Part shown: positions 34,301-36,025 of the stretch, piece after piece
Layout of the letters: every line of letters starts with the position of its first letter
Numbering within the stretch: the stretch's first letter is position 1
NCBI RefSeq assembly: GCF_000002075.1
Contig: NW_004797313.1
Location: 1,809,620 to 1,845,644, forward strand
Direction of reading: 5' to 3'
DNA length: 36,025 nt
Source: Aplysia californica
Lineage: Eukaryota; Mollusca; Gastropoda; Aplysiida; Aplysiidae
Notes under the pieces: generated by a model
The model's input: only the letters and a program-made list of their open reading frames with translations
Databases searched by the model: none
Told to the model about the DNA's origin: nothing
Program-made: the position numbers and the translations under genes

Positions 34301-34866
34301 GGTGTTTTATGAAAAAAAAAACACAGACAATTTAAGGCATTTTGTGAAAAAGCAATTATTGAATAGTAGTTATCAAGACTGTTATTGATTTGTGATTTCC
34401 AAGATTAGCTATGTTCATAGTGGCCACAAGGACTATTTATGTACATCAGAAAACAAAAATTGAAGGTAGTAATTTTATCTGGTATGTTTCAAGGCTTTTT
34501 AAAAAAGTGGATTATATGTGCCTATAATGCATTTTGACATGAAGTTCTTCAACTGTAAGTCTTGACAATAACAATCTCTTTTTGCTAGGCTTAGACAAGG
34601 ACAATAATAATGCTGCAAAAAATTTGAGGGAACAGCTACCCTGCGAAAAGAATAATAGATCAGCTTCCAAAGACAACCCATATCTTCCGTCTAGAAGAGC
34701 ACAGACAACTATTTAATGAATTTTAAAATTCAAAGCAAGACTAATGATCCAGCAGGCCTAACCTTTTTTCAGCCTCCAACTTATCCATCCTCTTCCACAG
34801 CCTGTTGACCAGGGACTCTTGTTCTTGTTCAAGAGAGTTCTCTAACTCCACTTTTTCTCTTCTCAA
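25243..34866 (-). CDS. CCDC6: CCDC6 orthologue, 3' six coding exons
   Basis: This is coiled-coil domain-containing protein 6 (H4/D10S170), a phosphorylated nuclear/cytoplasmic coiled-coil protein. In vertebrates it acts in the DNA-damage checkpoint (ATM target, inhibitor of phosphatase PP4) and is a RET fusion partner in thyroid cancer. Exons at 34763-34866, 33702-33859, 31702-31858, 28351-28469, 27297-27508 and 25243-25314 have GT/AG borders and compatible phases, giving about 273 residues. [55 protein letters not shown] and [11 protein letters not shown] match human CCDC6 as I remember it. The proline-rich C terminus keeps [10 protein letters not shown]-like motifs but ends in a tail I do not recognise from human. 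The N-terminal exons lie beyond the window. No disruption was seen. Confidence 0.95.
25315..26350 (-). other. CCDC6 intron, 3' part
   Basis: This is intron sequence with no gene seen. A moderately CpG-rich patch at about 25,740-25,930 looks like an unclassified repeat remnant, but I found no diagnostic ends. Confidence 0.5.
26351..26800 (+). mobile_element. tRNA-derived SINE
   Basis: The head GGCCTCCGTGGCCGTGGTTT resembles an A box, and GGTTCGAAACC (26403-26413) is a good B box 30-40 bases further on, the layout of a polymerase III promoter from a tRNA. The body that follows (CATGTCTAAGACTTTAAAAT and onward) is not tRNA. The 3' end is uncertain. A GC-rich stretch with repeated GCCGCGGT runs to about 26,800. 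No clean target duplication was found. It lies in a CCDC6 intron, antisense to the gene. Confidence 0.65.
27001..27116 (+). repeat. GT/TG microsatellite
   Basis: An imperfect (GT)n tract of about 115 bp with GC and AT interruptions. It lies in the intron about 180 bp downstream of the proline-rich exon's donor. Confidence 0.9.
27134..27265. mobile_element. 132-bp CAGGG-ended element, inner-family copy
   Basis: The ends TAGAGTGGTTGCCAAACC and, inverted, CAGGGTGATTGCCAAGCC match at 14 of 18 positions. The flanking hexamers ACTATC (27128-27133) and ATTATC (27266-27271) could be a decayed 6-bp target duplication. The interior (AATTTACAAATTTCCTTAAA) is homologous to 29,935-30,078. Its right end lies 31 bp from the CCDC6 donor at 27296. 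Confidence 0.6.
27297..27508 (-). CDS. CCDC6: CCDC6 exon: proline-rich C-terminal region
   Basis: This 212-nt exon lies between TCGCGCAG and GTTGGT. It encodes [40 protein letters not shown], and a Ser/His/Pro-rich end finishing NSHAQ. It is low in complexity and probably disordered, like the proline-rich tail of human CCDC6. The exon is markedly GC-richer than its surroundings. Confidence 0.9.
27509..28350 (-). other. CCDC6 intron with (AAC)n
   Basis: This 842-bp AT-rich intron contains (AAC)n at 27775-27797. The sequence just before it, CCAGACGTTGCTGGATCGAT, looks like the tail end of a truncated retroposon, but it is too short to classify. Confidence 0.6.
28351..28469 (-). CDS. CCDC6: CCDC6 exon: [11 protein letters not shown]
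   Basis: This 119-nt exon lies between TTATTGCAG and GTAAGT. It encodes [18 protein letters not shown], then [20 protein letters not shown] and SP. The SSPIPY block matches human [11 protein letters not shown]; the preceding HFNEIA corresponds to YFNEMS. Its acceptor is only 22 bp from a transposon end (28492). Confidence 0.94.
28492..30198. mobile_element. Outer CAGGG-ended element with 6-bp duplication
   Basis: The left end CAGGGTTCCTGCC and, inverted, the right end CAGGGTTCCCGCGG pair. They are flanked by perfect direct repeats GGTACT (28486-28491 and 30199-30204). Both halves are full of TTCAAGGAG-type sub-terminal motifs. No transposase frame is seen. Without the inner element the outer one would be about 297 bp, a typical MITE size. 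CAGGG ends suggest hAT, but hAT makes 8-bp duplications. Six fits other superfamilies (IS3EU and Dada are reported with 6-7 bp), so assignment is open. Confidence 0.78.
28669..30078. mobile_element. Inner element nested in the CAGGG-ended element
   Basis: CAGGGTGACTGCCAACCCGG at the left and, inverted, CAGGGTGACTGCCAAGCCCC at the right are near-identical over 15-20 bp. This gives a 1.4-kb unit inside the outer element. Its right 140 bp are homologous to the 132-bp element at 27134-27265. No target duplication could be identified, so the two ends might also derive from two separate insertions. A short open frame with a signal-peptide-like start (29549-29758, +) lies within. Confidence 0.6.
30792..31014. 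repeat. Palindromic element with 24-bp perfect arms
   Basis: GCACTCCTGTACAATTGCGG plus TCCC at 30792-30815 is repeated inverted at 30991-31014. The arms are imperfect but recognisable over about 36 bp. The centre (30,890-30,955) is a cluster of AGATCTAGAT-like palindromes. It could be a fold-back transposon or MITE. No target duplication was found. Confidence 0.75.
31702..31858 (-). CDS. CCDC6: CCDC6 exon: end of coiled coil and acidic [12 protein letters not shown]
   Basis: This 157-nt exon lies between TTCCAG and GTAAGT. It encodes [40 protein letters not shown] and [12 protein letters not shown]. The acidic serine-rich end is a typical casein-kinase-like phosphorylation setting and is strongly conserved with human CCDC6. 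Confidence 0.95.
31891..31938. repeat. 24-bp tandem duplication next to CCDC6 acceptor
   Basis: The unit ATGAGTTAAGCACCCTTACA plus GACA is repeated once with 3 mismatches, starting 33 bp upstream (sense) of the acceptor at 31858. Confidence 0.85.
31995..32345 (-). mobile_element. SINE copy B: body and full tail
   Basis: Read on the - strand, this ends GGCGCTCATATGACCTTATG, then GCGAGCACTGTAAAACCTCT and ACTAAAACTAAAAG. It is the same tail as the insertion at 10879-10949 and copy C. Its body shares an imperfect stretch (RTKACAAAYATAMAAAWGAA-like on +, near 32,080) with copy C. No tRNA-like head is evident, so it is probably 5'-truncated. The exact 5' limit is uncertain. Confidence 0.65.
32350..32764 (-). 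mobile_element. SINE copy A with tRNA-like head
   Basis: On the - strand the element starts near 32,762 with CTTGTGGTCTAGAGGTTAAG (A-box region, resembling tRNA-Glu) and has a perfect B box GGTTCGAATCC (32696-32706) with a CTGG/CCAG T-arm stem. A non-tRNA body follows. It ends at about 32,352 with CGCACTCATATGACCTTACC and an A9 run. That ending is a shortened form of the family tail. A tRNA head, body and tail in one unit define a SINE. Confidence 0.78.
32688..32762 (-). other. tRNA-Glu-like SINE head (pol III promoter)
   Basis: The stretch has A and B boxes at tRNA spacing and a 4-bp T-arm, but the acceptor ends do not pair and the anticodon stem is poor. It is a SINE head, not a functional tRNA gene. 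Confidence 0.7.
32915..33530 (-). mobile_element. SINE copy C: body and tail
   Basis: The tail reads (- strand) TTGGCGCTCATATGACCGTA, then GCGAACGCCGTAAAACCCTC and TACTATTAAAAAAG. An (AAATAAAAAT) run follows. It is homologous to copy B in the first 150 bp of body next to the tail and again near GGTGTTCTGAT. A G10 run lies at 33461-33470. The 5' limit is not resolved and no tRNA-like head was seen. Confidence 0.6.
33702..33859 (-). CDS. CCDC6: CCDC6 exon: SAPPSPRDI stretch and second coiled coil
   Basis: This 158-nt exon lies between CTTTTCAG and GTGAGT. It completes Arg and encodes [20 protein letters not shown], then a diverged linker, then [20 protein letters not shown] and SAQLE. The run [17 protein letters not shown] is a CCDC6 signature and settles the gene identity. 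Confidence 0.95.
33860..34762 (-). other. CCDC6 intron
   Basis: This 903-bp AT-rich intron has no recognised gene or transposon. Confidence 0.7.
34763..34866 (-). CDS. CCDC6: CCDC6 exon: coiled coil, [10 protein letters not shown]
   Basis: This 104-nt exon follows a TTTTTTTTTTCAG acceptor and ends at AAAAAAG|GTTAGG. It encodes [20 protein letters not shown] and [14 protein letters not shown], plus two bases of an Arg codon. This part of the coiled coil is nearly identical to human CCDC6. Confidence 0.93.
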
Positions 34867-36025
34867 CTGAAAAAAAAAGAATTAACAAAATAAATTAACC
34901 ATTGCTCATTAAAACACAAAACTTTTTTACTGGACCGTAATAATGTCGCTTATCATTCTAGTTATCTGCTTTAAAATTGTCACAGGACAAGTTCTTAGTT
35001 ATACAACGAAACCTAAATGCACATAAAGTTGCAAGCTCATAATAAAAGTTGCAACAATACAATAAACACAGAGCCTTTTTGTCCTTCAACATGTTCTTAA
35101 AAATCCAAAACCAGTCCTTTACCATGATTTGATGAACCCAGAAATACTGAGGATCTTCAAAACAAATCATTTATCGAAACGATATATATATATGGTTATA
35201 TACAGACTGCCACTCTATGAAATCTAAAAATCAGGATTTTAGAGTTTAAAAATCAGGATCTGGTGAAAAAAATCGGGATCGACGGCAAATCAGTCATTAG
35301 GGGCACTGGGGGGAGAGGGGGTCCTGGCTCCCTTTTATGAGACAAGTATGCAAGACAAAACTTTTGCTGGAATAAGTTTATGTTTGGGCCTGGCCCATGT
35401 CATAATTGTTACAGTAATCAGGACACCATCGGAGGATTCTGGGTTATAAAAGTGAAAGTAGATCCATTTGGCTCTAGGTCGAGAGAACACCGTATGGTAT
35501 TAATTTTGTCATTGAAAAAAGTCACAAACAAACTACAAAGTTCGTCATCTGGTGTTGCAGAAGGGAGAGGAGATATTGTTTCTTTTCCCAGAATAGCATT
35601 GGTAGTCTGAACGAGTTGTTTGGGTGATTTAACATCTTGTAATTCATGTAGACCGTATCTTTTCTTGTTATTTTCGATGACTGAGTTGACTTTATCTCGG
35701 TGGTTAATAAAGATGTCTCTGTGAACTTGATGAGATGGGTGGTCACTGTTTACCCAGTGTAATAAAGTAACAATGGACGTCAACATGAATTTTCCACAGA
35801 AGCGTCGCTCGTTCTCAAAGTGATAAGGACCCATGTGTTTGTCTTAACACAGCACTCAGTCTTCCTCATCTGACACATTTCGTTTTATTGTCACCCTTGA
35901 ACAAAACCAGCAACAAAATAAAAAACAGCAAACAAAATAAAAACCAACGAAAACAACAACAACAATGCAGCTGCTAGACCTGCATGTGAGCCTCAACCAG
36001 ATTGTCTGAAAATGTTGTGCCCCCC
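34867..36025 (-). other. CCDC6 intron, running out of the window
   Basis: This intron sequence contains three loose copies of AAAATCAGGAT near 35,225-35,280, a LINE fragment at 35418-35834, and a CAA/AAC-rich stretch to the window end. No further CCDC6 exon was found. Confidence 0.6.
35418..35834 (-). pseudogene. LINE ORF2 fragment (endonuclease-RT linker)
   Basis: An open frame of 138 codons on the - strand contains FINHRDKVNSVIENNKKRYG, then SPKQLVQTTNAILGKE and DDELCSLFVTFFNDKINTIR. This is the linker between endonuclease and reverse transcriptase in CR1/Jockey/RTE-type LINEs, with its typical pattern of basic helix, PK.LW..IN.LLG and FA.FF..KI..IR. Neither the endonuclease nor the RT core is present, so it is a fragment, most plausibly from positions about 55-138 of this frame. 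It is not a host gene. It lies antisense to + and in the same sense as CCDC6. Confidence 0.75.

Noticed and set aside
35418-35834. Host gene exon in the last CCDC6 intron
   Set aside because: The residues fit the LINE linker between endonuclease and reverse transcriptase, not a host protein.
1-36025. CRISPR-like or other regularly spaced arrays, and capsid- or envelope-bearing elements
   Set aside because: Direct repeats found are tandem duplicates of two or three units or dispersed transposon copies. No LTR pairs or related coding domains were recognised.

Overview
The window is animal nuclear DNA with two spliced genes, long introns and a dense load of short transposons. Family-level gene content (a TspanC8 tetraspanin and CCDC6), together with tRNA-headed SINEs and many small inverted-repeat elements, suggests an invertebrate bilaterian. 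A gastropod mollusc is my best guess, but the sequence alone does not prove it. I saw no rRNA, CRISPR array or prokaryotic-style operon.

Left part (1-about 11,925, + strand): the last five coding exons of a tetraspanin run from 424 to 5674. They encode the large extracellular loop with eight cysteines (the TspanC8 signature, most like Tspan15 by eye), the fourth membrane segment and a short tail. The upstream exons lie outside the window. A clean hAT-type element with an 8-bp target duplication sits in the last intron. A probable 2.4-6.2 kb 3' untranslated region follows, carrying two copies of a small inverted-repeat element; one copy was later hit by a 71-bp SINE tail.

Middle (about 11,926-15,770): a gene-poor convergent spacer. 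It holds a Tc1/mariner-type deletion derivative with TA duplications, inserted beside a LINE C-terminal fragment and itself containing a LINE 5' fragment.

Right part (about 15,770-36,025, - strand): the 3' portion of a CCDC6 orthologue. Six coding exons between 34,866 and 25,243 join in frame into the end of the coiled coil, the SAPPSPRDI stretch, the second coiled coil, and the proline/serine-rich C terminus. A very long, intronless, A-rich (+ strand) stretch below 25,243 is probably its 3' untranslated region. The introns hold tRNA-derived SINEs, a nested pair of CAGGG-ended elements, a palindromic element and a LINE fragment.

The two genes converge tail to tail. I see no functional link between them in the sequence: TspanC8 proteins escort the ADAM10 protease, while CCDC6 is a phosphorylated coiled-coil protein of the DNA-damage response. 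From memory both human relatives (TSPAN15 and CCDC6) lie on chromosome 10q21-q22, so the pairing may be a trace of old linkage. I found no convincing new biological system. The points worth checking are the base-skew flip that seems to mark transcript ends, a splice acceptor only 22 bp from a transposon end, and a transposon family with CAGGG ends but 6-bp duplications.
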